This document shows positions 10,547 through 20,703 of a stretch of 64,000 nucleotides of DNA, piece after piece. Source of the stretch: Sodiomyces alkalinus F11 (Eukaryota > Ascomycota > Sordariomycetes > Glomerellales > Plectosphaerellaceae). Position 1 is the first letter of the stretch, and each line of letters begins with the position of its first letter. The notes under the pieces are model-generated. The model was not told the origin of the DNA and made no database searches. It worked only from the letters and a program-made list of their open reading frames with translations. The DNA lies in assembly GCF_003711515.1 (NCBI RefSeq), contig NW_021167083.1, forward strand, positions 529,697 to 593,696. The letters are read 5' to 3'. A program made the translations under genes and the position numbers.

Positions 10547-11782
10547 ATGGTTCGTGTTCTGGGACGCGAGCCTCCCTCACAATGGAGTACAATAATTTCC
10601 ACAATTCCCAGCACAAGGACCTACTCAACATCCCGGATACAGGAAATCCTCCATAAACCAAAACTCATCCCCGACCACCTCTCTCCCACCCACTCAAACC
10701 TCCTCACCATCTCCCTCTCCGACCACATCCCATCGGAATGCCTCCCAGAACAACAACCCACCTTGTCTTCGGGGGGAACCCCGCCGCCGCCGTCGTCACC
10801 GCCACCATACCTCCCCCAGGGCCACCACCTCGTCTACTTCCCCATCCAAGCCCGCCCCTCCGAGCTCCACGCCGACGGCACCGACTCCGACCACTGGCCG
10901 GGCCCGCCCTTCACGCGGCGCATGTGGGCGGGCGGCGAGGTGTGTTTCCGGCCGGGCTGGGAGCGGGCCATGCGACTGGATGGCCGCAAGGTCGTCTGCA
11001 CCGAGACGGTCGAGGACGTCAGGGTTTCGCCGGGGAGGGGAGAGCAAGCCAGGGCCTTCGTCGACGTGTGGAGGCGGTACCGGCTTGCGGACCAGAAAGA
11101 CGAGGTGCCGGCGGCCATCGAAGAGCGGAGGACGTTGGTTTTCATGCCCGAGTCTGTGAATTCCGACGAGACGGCTCTTCCCACCAGTCGAAAACGAGGT
11201 CTGAAGCGTACGTCTCTTCCCCTTCCCTCCCTTTCTTTCTCTCCTATTCCTTCTCCCTCCCCTTTCCACCTTGGATGGGTCAGTTACTATAGGGACTTTG
11301 AAAATCCGAGTGTCTCACACGTAACCCACCACCCAACCCTCCGTGTAGCACCCCGCGATAATCCCGACTACGCCTTCACCCTGACGCCCACCCGCGCCCT
11401 GCTGGCCAACTACAGCGCGCTCACTTACAACGCCCACTCCATCCACCTCGACACGCACCTGACCCGTGCCGAAGGTCATCCGGGCCTCCTCGTCCACGGG
11501 CCGCTGTCGCTGACGCTGATGTTTGCGGCGCTCAAGGGCCGGCTCTCACAGGGGCAGGGGCAGGGGCAGGAGCAGGGGCAGGTCCCAACAGAGGGCGTGC
11601 GGTGGTTAGGGTACCGCAACCTGGCGCCCCTGTACTGCGATGAGGAGATGAGAGTCTGTCTTAGGGAGAAGGAGAAGGAGGCGAGCGGGGAGCATGGCGA
11701 GAGGAAATGGGACGTGTGGGTTGAGGGGGAGAATGGGGGTCTGGCTGTGAAGGGGACCGCGACGACGGGGCTGATGAGTTGA
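10547..11782 (+). CDS. HTD2: HTD2-like mitochondrial 3-hydroxyacyl-thioester dehydratase (hotdog fold)
   Basis: Exons 10547-11207 and 11349-11782 give 364 residues. The 141-nt intron (GTACGT...TGTAG) is a multiple of 3 and carries no in-frame stop, so retention would add 47 residues. The start at 10547 has the context ACCATGG; an in-frame ATG also exists at 10448. The N-terminus (MVRVLGREPPSQW...RTYSTSR) looks like a mitochondrial presequence. Recognisable parts are TRRMWAGGEVCFRPG, the RTLVFMPE strand, and DYAFTLTPTRALLANYSALT with YNAHSIHLD and HPGLLVHGPLSLTLM, the hotdog dehydratase signature. Family members dehydrate 3-hydroxyacyl-ACP in mitochondrial type II fatty acid synthesis, which feeds lipoic acid production. 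A short GQGQGQEQGQ repeat lies at 11550-11582. A mesaconyl-CoA hydratase-type function is an alternative. Confidence 0.75.
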   Translation: MVRVLGREPPSQWSTIISTIPSTRTYSTSRIQEILHKPKLIPDHLSPTHSNLLTISLSDHIPSECLPEQQPTLSSGGTPPPPSSPPPYLPQGHHLVYFPIQARPSELHADGTDSDHWPGPPFTRRMWAGGEVCFRPGWERAMRLDGRKVVCTETVEDVRVSPGRGEQARAFVDVWRRYRLADQKDEVPAAIEERRTLVFMPESVNSDETALPTSRKRGLKRTSLPLPSLSFSPIPSPSPFHLGWVSYYRDFENPSVSHVTHHPTLRVAPRDNPDYAFTLTPTRALLANYSALTYNAHSIHLDTHLTRAEGHPGLLVHGPLSLTLMFAALKGRLSQGQGQGQEQGQVPTEGVRWLGYRNLAPLYCDEEMRVCLREKEKEASGEHGERKWDVWVEGENGGLAVKGTATTGLMS

Positions 11783-12432
11783 ACACTGGGCCGTGTGGGT
11801 GTAGTCCATCTGACTAGGAGTATGAGAGCCTCGTCCCGGCAATGTAGCATAAAACCCTGTACATATATACTATTTCCATTGCTCCTCTACGGAAGCATCC
11901 TCATAGGGGAGAAGGCATATATAGACCCCTCTTACCTTTCAATATATTTCACATCTGTATTATTGTTTATATATATACCACGTCTAAAGACATCCCCCCA
12001 GGCTCATCAGGGGCTACTCACCATTACGCATCTGTTAACCCCTGAAGACTACAGATCCAACCTAACCCCCAACCAGCCACGTCCGTCACGGCGTACCACC
12101 CTCACAGAGACACCCAACGAGACGCAACGTACGACGCCACGGATATCTCGCATTGCATTGCACTATCCCAGTATCCTAAGGTAGTTTGAAGACCAGTTCA
12201 CCCGCCGAACCGAGCAGAGCACTGGCATCACAACACGTCAAAGTCCAGAACCCCCCCAAACTAAAGCAAAAGCAACCGCTTCTATGCGCAAAATCCCAAC
12301 CTTTTACCAATCTACCTGTTTATACTATTCATACAAACTGACTAGAAGGGAGGACATCCCCCAGATACGGACGAAAAAAATCATTACGCTCTTAAGAAGA
12401 GGATCCCAGAAGAGTCGGCCCGCACCAGCCCC
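11783..12432. other. Convergent 3' intergenic region
   Basis: Between the ends of the HTD2-like gene and CTR9. AT-richer, consistent with two 3' UTRs and polyadenylation regions (for example 11865-11975). No gene seen. Confidence 0.6.
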
Positions 12433-15400
12433 TCACTCCTCATCGTCGTCCGCATCAGCCATACTGACATCGGCCTTGGACGCCGCAGCCGGCTCCTCGT
12501 CTCCCTCTCCCTCTTCCCCCCCTTCCTCTTCATCGCTCTCAACCACCCTGCCCCGCCGTGTCCGCTTACTCTGCTGCTGCCGCGCCGACACCCCAGCATC
12601 CTCATCCTCATCTTCGTCCCCAAACAGATCCGCGCCGTCGACATCCACATTCATCTTGTCCCCGCGGCCCTCGTCCTCATCCTCCTCATCCTCATCGCCG
12701 CCCCGTCGTCGCCGCCCAGCACCACCATCATCGTCAGAGTCAGGCAAGCCGCCGCCGCTGCTGCTACCGCGCCTCTGCTTCCTCTCAAGCGCCCGCTCAG
12801 CCCGCTCAAGGGGATCATCCTCATCCCCCCCTTCCTCCTCCTCCTCCTCCTCTTCCCCTCCCACACGGCCACCCCCGCTCTCGTCGCTGCTATCAACCAC
12901 AATCTCAGCAGACTTGTACTTGCCCGCCTTCTCCGCGACGCCCTTCCGCGACAGCCGCCTCTTCTTCTTCGACGGCTGCCGTTCCTCATCCGACTCCTCG
13001 CCCTCCGTGCCCGTGCCCGTCGCAGCCGTCGTCTTCTTCTTCTTCTTCCGCGATCCCCGCTTCGGCCCGCCCCCCCCCCCCCCCGCCCCCCCCCCCCCCC
13101 CCCACCCCCCCGCCGCCGCGGCCTTGCGCTTCCGCTTCATCTTCTCCCCCGTCTCGCTATCCGTCGTCATCTCCGCCTCGGCGCGCGACCGCTCCGCCTC
13201 CGCCCGCTGCCGCGCCATCTCCCGGTCCCGCACCGCGATCGCCTCCCGCTCCTTCCGGATCTTCTCCTGCTTCTCGCGCTCCAGCGCCGTCGCCCGCTCG
13301 CGCTCCTCCTCCCGCCGCCGGAGCTCCGCCTGCCGCTTCTCGAGCGCCGCCTGCAGCTTCTCCTTGTTCTTCTCCTCGTACTCGCGCTGGCTCGCCACCG
13401 CCCTCTCGAGCTGCCTCCTCTGCGTGTTGCGCGCCATGTTGGCCCGCTGCTCCACGTCGTGCTTGGGGTACGGCGTCTGGGGGTGCGCCGCGATCTCGTC
13501 CAGCGCCACGATCGCCGCGTCGAGGCCCTCGGCCGCGTCCTGCAATTGCTTCAGAGTCCGACTCGCCTCCGGCATCTGATAGATGGTCGAAGCGAGCTGG
13601 ATCTGAGCGAACGCCACATTGAACTTGTAGTGTACTTGGTCCGGGGCGGCCTCGAGTGCCTAGAGCACGATCCAGTCAGTCTGAGGCCCATAAAGGACAG
13701 GGGACCACAAGAGAACTTACCCTCTTAGCAAATGCCAATGCCTCGACATAGGCGTCCAGGTTCCGCTCCGCCCGCCCCTTGTTCAACCACGTCCGGCCAA
13801 GACAAGCGAGAATCAGAGCATCATTCGCCTTGCCCTCCTTAGCCAGCGCAGCCTCGTAGTTCTCCACCGCCTTCGTGAACTGCCTCAGCTCGGCATAGAC
13901 ATGACCGAGGTTGACGTGGACGTGCGACTCCCTGACCGTCTCGCGGACCTTGACAAAGATGCTCAGCGCCGTCTTGTAGTCCCTCCTGTCCTCGACCAGG
14001 GCGATGGCGATGCCCTGCGCCGCGTACGCGTTCCGCGGATCGAGCGAGAGCGCCTTGTCGAAGAACTCGACCGCCTTGGTGTACATGGCGCTCCGTTTCG
14101 CCTTGTCCCTCTCCGTCTCGCGCCGCATCTCCCGCGCCGTGAGGAGGTGCAGGTTGCCGGCCCCGACCAGGGCGTACCGGTCGTGTTTGTCGTGGTCGCG
14201 CAGCGTGTGCTTGTAGTGCCGGAACTCGTCGTCCTCGTTGATGTTCTGCGACTTTTTCCGAGACGTGACTTTGCCCAGGTACCATCCGTACAAGGCACGG
14301 ACTTCCAGATCCCTGGGGTTCTCGCGGAAGAGCTTGGAGACCGCTTCTGGACCCTCCTTGTGGGGGTGCTTGCGGAGGTTGATGTATGCGAGCCGCACGC
14401 GGGCGTCCGTGTAATCGTCGTGCCGCTTCAGAAGCCCCTCGTAGACGTTCGTGGCCTCGTCGGTGAGGCCCCTCGACTCATAGCTTCGCCCTAGGTTGAA
14501 GCTGATGGTGGTCACGAGGGCATCCACGTCGGCGTCTTCCTCGCTCTCTCCAAGCCTCATGCAGGCATCCAACGCGGCCTCGAACATTTCGCTCGCCAGT
14601 TCGTGCTTGTCAGCTTGCGAGTAAAAACAGCCCATATTGCTGAGCAGCTGGGGAGGGAGGTGTCGGCGCAAGGCCTTCTTGGCGTCGGCCTCGTCGGTTC
14701 CTTCCGGCGGACGATGCGCCTCGTCGACCTGATCCATCTCTAGCCGTTCCACCTGGAGGAGACACTGCAGCGCCTTCTCGGGGTGCTGCGCTTCGTACAG
14801 CCGGGCGAGGTTCAGCAGAACGGCGCTGTCGGCATTCAACTGCCTCTTGGGATCCTTCCACGAATTGCGAACGCCCTCGAGCAGAGTAATGGCCTTCTGC
14901 GTCTCGGCCGACTTGTCGTCTTTGCTGCCGGATGCCTGGTGGGCGAACACCTCCTCGGCGTAGAGGGTGCCGAGGAGAACCATGGATTCGTGGTGCTTCG
15001 ATTGCTGAACCAGCTTCTCCAGCGTGAGCTTGGCTTCGCCCAGATCGCCGCGCATGACGGACAGCTGTGCGGCGCCGAACTTGGCCGGCAGGTATCCTTG
15101 ATCCGCGCCGCCCCTTGCATCGTCCGCGCGGCGGTAGTAATCGCTGGCACGGTCGGCGTTCCCTTCGTGGTGTTCCTTGCGGGCCAAGAGGTACCAGCCA
15201 TCACTGGCAATGGCGTTGACGTCGGTGTATTGAATGGCTTTGTGGGCGAGCAAGTCCACCGTGCCGAACTGCCTCCGCGAAAGGAAGTAGTTGGCGAAGG
15301 TGGCGCACGTCAATGGCATGTTCTTGTCTAATTTGAACGCCTTCTGGGTGTATTCGGTCATGGCTTTCTTGTAGAGACGGATGAATTCGGGGTTGTCGGT

Positions 15401-16300
15401 CGGGAGGTGGCCGCTCGCGTCGAGGTAGTACAGGCCGAGGAGGATATTGCCGACCTTGTGCTCCGGGTTGATCTCAAGCGACCGTTCCCACGCGAGCTTG
15501 GCGTCCTCCTTGAATCCAAGCTGCCAGAAGCAACATCCAATTCCAACTCTCGGGTCCGGATCAACGAGGTCGGGCATTTTGCCGAGGACTTCCTGGTACG
15601 CGGCGAGAGATTCGGCGTATTTTCCGAGCGAGAAGTACGCCCTCGCCTTGCCCATGACGGCCAGCATGTTCTTTCCGTTCGACACGCGTATGGCGTCCTC
15701 AAAAGCCTTCAGGGCGGCGCGCAGGAGGTTGGTCCTCTCGTTGTCGAACTTGCCCAGCGACGTCTGTAGCGAGGCCCGGAGAAGCTGGAGCACGCCGCGA
15801 GCCAGGAACAGAGGCGGGAAGGCCGGGTTGATGCGCGACGCCTCGTTGAGGGTCGACGTGGCCAGCTGGAGATAGTGCTCCTTCGTCTTGGCCTGGGAGG
15901 GGAGTTGGCCCTCGGGGGCCAGACGCGGCGCCTCGCGTGCCTTCCAGAGATACATCCAGCAAAGGCATCCCACCAAGCTCAGCTTCTCGCGCGGGTTGTT
16001 GTCACGCATGGAGTTGCCGCCGCGGACGAGCATTTCTATCGCGTGGTCGACGTTCTTCTGCTTGGCGTAGGCGAGCGCCACGGTCATCCAGTACGTCCGT
16101 GCTGCTCGCTCGTTCTCCAGCAGGGTGCAGACTTCAGTGGGGTCATCGAAGAGGGCCTCGAGGTCAATCTCGACAGCCTCATCTTCGGCTTCGCCGTGGA
16201 CGGGGACATCGATGGCGGAGGGAATGTCGGAAAATCGCTTGCTCGTAGGTGTCGCGTACACGCCGTTGGCACCATTGGTGCCGCTGCGAATGGTGGACAT
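12433..16300 (-). CDS. CTR9: CTR9/TPR1, tetratricopeptide subunit of the Paf1 transcription-elongation complex
   Basis: Two exons, 16300-13721 and 13659-12433, with a 61-nt intron (GTAAGT...CTAG), give 1268 residues. About residues 90-930 are TPR repeats (for example ALKAFEDAIRVSNGKNMLAV, RAYFSLGKYAESLAAYQEVL, SLDPRNAYAAQGIAIALVED). The last 300 residues are a charged coiled coil (ERERATALEREKQEKIRKER) followed by Ser/Asp/Glu-rich and Lys/Arg-rich segments, as in Ctr9 orthologues. Ctr9 is the scaffold of Paf1C, which travels with RNA polymerase II and promotes H2B ubiquitination and H3K4/K36 methylation. The start MSTIRSGTNGANG was chosen for its family-like opening; an in-frame ATG at 16354 would add 18 residues. 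A homopolymer tract at 13070-13111 encodes polyglycine. Confidence 0.92.
13070..13111. repeat. C/G homopolymer tract inside CTR9
   Basis: Near-continuous C on the plus strand (interrupted by single G and A) encodes glycines on the CTR9 strand. It is a likely slippage and sequencing-error site; the frame is intact here. Confidence 0.9.
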
Positions 16301-17145
16301 GATGGGCCCAAACTTGAGGCTAGAGCATTGTCTGGTATCGAGGCTCACATCCAAAAGCTATGATGTGCACAGTCAATGCAATGTTGAAGGAAGGGCTGAA
16401 GTTGTTGCTTGTTTGTAAAGAGAAGCTCCGTGCTTCCTGCAGGCTGGAGGTGAGAAGGCGCGGTGGAGATCCTACAAGGCCGCGAACCTTTCAGCCAAGC
16501 AGTCCCCACCAATCGGTTCTGATTGGAAGAAAGTATATTACCTAATATCCAGCTGATAAGATAAGCTACCTTCCATGGGTACCTGCATTTCAACTCCCGG
16601 GACAACGGTCAATACCTAAGGTACCTAAAGGTAAACAGTCAATCTGTACGCTGTAAGGTACCTACCGTACTACCCACCACTACCCACCTACCTTAGTCCA
16701 CGGAGTACAGTACTCCCAGGCCGTTGAGGTGAATGCAAGTCGACGAGAGCTCCATGAGACATCCGTACGGCCTGCGCCATGGTGACCCTACAATACCGAT
16801 GTACCACTGTAGGAACGATCCTACGCACAATCTCCTGGCAGCGTCGTCTTCCAAACGACCCTCGTTTCCCCCCTGCCACGTCCCGACTTTGATCTCATGG
16901 TCATGCATAATTTCACAGAGGCGATGGACAACGTCGCAAAACGAGTGACTCGGTTATGTGTTGGCCGTCTCAATACTCCTAACGGCCCGGCAGCAGCTTG
17001 CTGCATCGCGCAGATGACTACCCGACCAGTCCTCACACAGCGTCTCCCCGGTTATCACCATCCTACCCTAAGAGCCCAGGACTTGGGACATCTGGCACCT
17101 GGACGGCCCAAATTCCATCGTAAATAAAAAGGGGTGGGTAATGAT
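16301..17145. other. CTR9 upstream region plus eRF1 3' UTR tail
   Basis: No coding region. The CTR9-proximal part (16550-16720) is dense in GGTACC/TAAGGTACC motifs and holds CACGGAGTACAGTACTCCC near 16698. The distal part should hold the last exon of the eRF1 3' UTR, starting at 17145 and reading leftward. Confidence 0.55.
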
Positions 17146-17228
17146 CTAAGCAACAGAGAAAATGGTCAGGGAGACTGGGAAGAGAAGCTTGGGAGGAAAA
17201 GGGAAGGAATATTGAATATTGAACGTAC
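17146..17228 (-). promoter_or_regulatory. Intron in the 3' UTR of eRF1 (candidate NMD trigger)
   Basis: On the eRF1 strand the sequence shows AG|GTACGTTC at 17228, a CCCTGACC branch site, and TTGCTTAG ending at 17146, an 83-nt intron as good as the coding ones in this gene. It starts about 307 nt after the normal stop and 31 nt after the stop of the readthrough frame. Confidence 0.7.
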
Positions 17229-17259
17229 CTGCAATCTTTTACTTCTCGTACTCTTTACT

Positions 17260-17535
17260 TCAGCCGGCCATCATGACGGAACGGAGCGGGCTCGGGCGCG
17301 CCGTCTGGTGACCCTGGCCCCGGTTGGAGTTGGCCGCGGATCGGCCCATCAGGCGCCCATGAGCGGCGCTGGTGCTTGCGCCTGCGCCTGCGCCTGCGCC
17401 TGCGCCTGCGCTTGCGCTTGCGTTCGTGTTTGCGCTTGGTGCTGGCTCGGGCGGAGCCTGCTGGTAGAAATCGGCTTGATCATGTTCCAGCGTAGTTGGC
17501 ACTTCAGCGGATCCTCCAGTGGAGGATGCGGTTGG
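17260..17535 (-). promoter_or_regulatory. In-frame readthrough extension of eRF1 (91 codons after UGA-C)
   Basis: After the TGA at 17538-17536 the same frame stays open for 91 codons and stops at TGA 17262-17260. The extension begins PTASSTGGSAEVPTTLEHDQ, continues with YQQAPPEPAPS, a (GA)n/(SA)n tract from a 6-bp GCGCCT-type repeat, and ends SPLRSVMMAG. The composition is a flexible Ala/Gly/Ser/Pro linker, not chance UTR. The base after the stop is C (TGA CCA), the weakest termination context. Confidence 0.6.
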
Positions 17536-19181
17536 TCAATCTAAAGAAATCGATACAAGTCAGTTTCCACACACGCTTTTCTTCTTCTTTTCTTTCTAGA
17601 ATCATTGTCGTGCTTACCGTCATAAAACTCATCATCGTCCTCAAAGTCAGCGAGCTGCTCAAAGTTGACCTTGTATCGGAGAAGGCCGCCAATGCCGCCA
17701 AAGCCCTTGACAAACTGGTTTCCTTCCGTCGACCTGTCCGACACGAACTCGAGGGTTGTGCCAAAGTCCCTGTAATGTTCGGCGATCCATTCCAGGAACG
17801 AATCTTGCGATACCACGTCCATCTCCTGCCCCGTCTCCTTGTCCATGAACTGCGAGCGGTCGCCTTGCTCCTGCAGCTTGGTGGTGTGAAGGATGATTTC
17901 GGCACCTTCGCTGTTCTTCAGCACCCAGCGAGTGATCTCGAGGTTCTCAAACACGATAAGAGTCTCGACGGCACCGAGTTCCAGCGCCTTGAGCGTGTCA
18001 TCGATACCGTAGCAGATGCGGCCGGTATCCTGGCTGATCTCCTCGAAGTACTTGCCGATGAGCTTCTTCTCCTGGATGAACTTGACGTTGCCCAGGGTTT
18101 CCGACGCCAGCTCGATGGCCTGGTTGAACCCGTTCTCGCCACCATACGACACGTCTACGACCTTGATGACCTTGCTCTGCAGGCGGTTGTCGAACATGTC
18201 GGACTGGTTCAGGTCGTTCTTGAAATCGGCCGAACCCGCCAGGATGAGACCGGCGACGTTGACCTTGTCGGCCGTGATGAAGTTCTGGACGGCCAACTCC
18301 GACACCTTGCGCACGTAGTTGTGGCGCTTCTCCTCGCGGAGACGGGCGAACCGGAGCGCCGACTGACCACCACGACCGTGCTTCTTGGGCAGGTCGACGG
18401 AGAACTTGTGGATGATGTCTCGGGTGTTCCCGCTCAGCGTGCCGAAGAGGGCACCGTTACCGTCCATGATGATGAATCCGAACTTTTGGTCCGACTCGAG
18501 CAACTCAGCCAGCGCCTCGGTGTGGAACTTGTTGTCACAGAGGTACAGCGAGGTGTTGATGGGCTTGAAGGGCTCGAAGTCGATGTTGACCTTCCGCTCC
18601 TTGCCTTCGGATGTCAAGATTTCACCGCAGTAGACAACAAGGCCGTTGGGAGGCACCTTGTTGTAAAGCTTGAGTCGCTGCTGGGTCGATGTGATGGCGG
18701 AGAGCACGGACTGTCGGTTGACACGCGACTTGATGTTCGAAGCCGTTCCCTATTTGACTTGTTAGTCGCCGGCCGTAGTAAAAGAAGGAAAGAAGAAAGC
18801 GAAACAGATGGGCTTACGTATTCTTCCGCCAACATCTTGGCGGCGCGGGAAATCTGATCCTTGGGCGCTGTGAGAAAAGGTGTCAGCAGAAGTTGGTTCA
18901 GGTTCGGACACCGCCGTGGGACGACGGGTAAGCGAAGGGGTCACGTACGAATGATCAGAGAGATCATGCTGGTGCCATTACCACGAGCCGCCTCGAGCCG
19001 TTTGATGAGCTTCTTGACCTTCCAGATCTCGATCTATTATTGTTGAAACGTGTCAGTGTTCTTCCTTCTTGAGCAATTTCTTGACCGCGGGGCAAAGAGG
19101 GGGCGCGCTGTGAGCAAGCGGGAAAGGGAATCTGATGATGCGTACGTTCTTCTCCGCCTCGGTGGCGTTGGGATCCGACAT
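17536..19181 (-). CDS. SUP45: Translation termination factor eRF1 (SUP45)
   Basis: Five coding exons, 19181-19146, 19033-18949, 18867-18818, 18749-17618 and 17540-17536, give 435 residues, the usual eRF1 length. All hallmark motifs are visible: NIKS (about residues 62-65) and YLCDNKF (about 126-132) for stop-codon recognition in the N domain, and [20 protein letters not shown] with the GGQ motif (about 184-186) that triggers peptidyl-tRNA hydrolysis. The C-terminus is the acidic eRF3-binding tail ([13 protein letters not shown]). The last coding exon is only 5 nt, so the TGA lies two bases past a splice junction. Regulation by readthrough and NMD is suggested by the extension and 3' UTR intron listed separately. 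Confidence 0.96.
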
Positions 19182-19724
19182 CTTGGCGGTAATTCTTCAG
19201 AAGAGAAGAAAAAGCTGCTGATGAAGATGTGTCTGGGGGGAAGTTGGGATGACGAGACGATAAGAGAGTCGTTCTTCTATTTCGTGCGCAATTCCCTGTC
19301 CTAGCGGGCCACAACGCTACCCAAGCATGTTTGTAGAGAAAACTTGTTGCGGTGGCTGTGGCGGGGAGACCCAATGAAAGGGCTTCGGGGCTCCAGATTT
19401 CCCGGTCCGCCGAGATGACTGTTCGAGATGTCGATGACCTCATTGGATGTATAAGAATGTATACCGGTATGCAGTTAAGTAGGGTACCTTAATAAACGAA
19501 TCGAGACTACCTGAGCTCCGCGAAACGTTGGCGCCGAACAGTGTACGGAGTAACTTCGTACCTACCTTACCTTACGGATAAAGGTACGGTACAGAGTACG
19601 AGGAGCCTCCCATCGCGGACCGCAACCAGCCCATTCAAACCCTCAACCATTCAACGATTCAACCCCATTGCCTCCCCCTGATATTTACTGCTGGCCCGTT
19701 TCCCTAATCCTTCCGGAACCCACC
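19182..19724. promoter_or_regulatory. Divergent promoter region, eRF1 / DUF1770 gene
   Basis: 543 bp between divergent starts. The centre (19540-19600) carries TACGGAGTA at 19544-19552 and repeated TACCTTACC/AAGGTACGGTAC motifs. A CAACC/CATTC-rich leader precedes the downstream ATG. Confidence 0.5.
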
Positions 19725-20347
19725 ATGGCATCCTCCATTCCCGCGCAGGTGGCGGAAACGATTCAGACCGCGCACATCAACCGCGCCCCGTCCGCCACCC
19801 ACGACCTCAACCCGACCACCTCCGCCTCCGAGAAGATCCCAGTCTCGCTATACGATGCCGACGACCTCGACGGGGACCGGAGTTACGAAAGGGACGGAAT
19901 CGACCAAGACGAGGATGAAGAAGACATCCCCTACAGCGTAATCAAGCCCCGGCGGCGGGCCGCCCACCTCCCGCCCATGCCGGACCTGCGCTTCGAGCAG
20001 AGCTACCTACACAGCATATCCAAGGCCGATACTTGGGGGAAGGTCGCGTGGATCACCGTGCGGGATCAGGTTCGTCTCACTCTTCTTTTGGTCTATCCCT
20101 TCCCCCCCCCCCGGCAATGCTTCCATTTCATGGTGAACGAGTTGTACTGACTACCATGGTACAGGTCATGATGCCGCTGCTGCAGGGCGTGCTCTACAAC
20201 TTGCTCCTGCTGGGGTGGCAGAGTTGGAACCGCAACGCTCAGGTCCACGGCTCGTCCGTCGGCGCCAGGGTCAGGAGGTGGTGGTACGGCGTGAACAACT
20301 GGCCCATACCCGGGCAGCCGGGATCTGCGAGGTCAAGATACAGGTGA
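19725..20347 (+). CDS. DUF1770-type small fungal protein
   Basis: Exons 19725-20069 and 20165-20347 flank a 95-nt intron (GTTCGT...TACAG) and give 175 residues. The start has the context CACCATGG. The N-terminus VAETIQTAHINRAPSATHDLN resembles the Pfam family DUF1770, a fungal group of unknown function; this assignment is from memory. The middle is acidic (DADDLDGDRSYERDGIDQ). After PDLRFEQSYLHSISKADTWGKV comes a hydrophobic stretch (VMMPLLQGVLYNLLLLGWQS) that could be a single membrane anchor near the C-terminus, followed by a basic tail. Role unknown. Confidence 0.75.
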
Positions 20348-20703
20348 CCCGGACATGGTAATACTTCTCAGTCCCTTCTATAGCTTCAGGCCAACGATCG
20401 GAGTATTCTGTACTCATATTAGAGTCATGTGTAAAACCTATAATCGTCCTAGAACACGACCGTGCTCCCCACTGAACCTTAGAATACATGACCACACACA
20501 GCTCTAGTGGGTTTGTCAAAAGTCCCCCAGTGTCTATGTAAAGAGCAATCAATACCTTTGGCATGCCTCCTCTCAAGGTATCGTAACCCCTACGAATATC
20601 GACTGCCAAAATGTTCGTTTTTTTCTCTCATAACGCCAATCACGCCAGTCCCTATCAGTTTCGTCCCGAGGCTGGAATCTCCGCCCCCCCCCCATTTCCT
20701 CGC
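20348..20703. other. Convergent 3' intergenic region
   Basis: About 350 bp between the convergent ends of the DUF1770 and WHIM-domain genes. I see no gene or strong signal. Confidence 0.6.

Noticed and set aside
12284..13579. 431-codon Ser/Pro-rich frame on the plus strand
   Set aside because: Antisense of the acidic CTR9 C-terminus, where GAG/GAT codons read back as Ser/Leu/Pro.
16301..16354. Upstream in-frame ATG of CTR9 (adds 18 residues)
   Set aside because: The extension shows no family resemblance; the ATG at 16300 was preferred, though both are possible.
17496..18857. 453-codon open frame on the plus strand
   Set aside because: Antisense shadow of the eRF1 main exon; all eRF1 motifs are on the minus strand.
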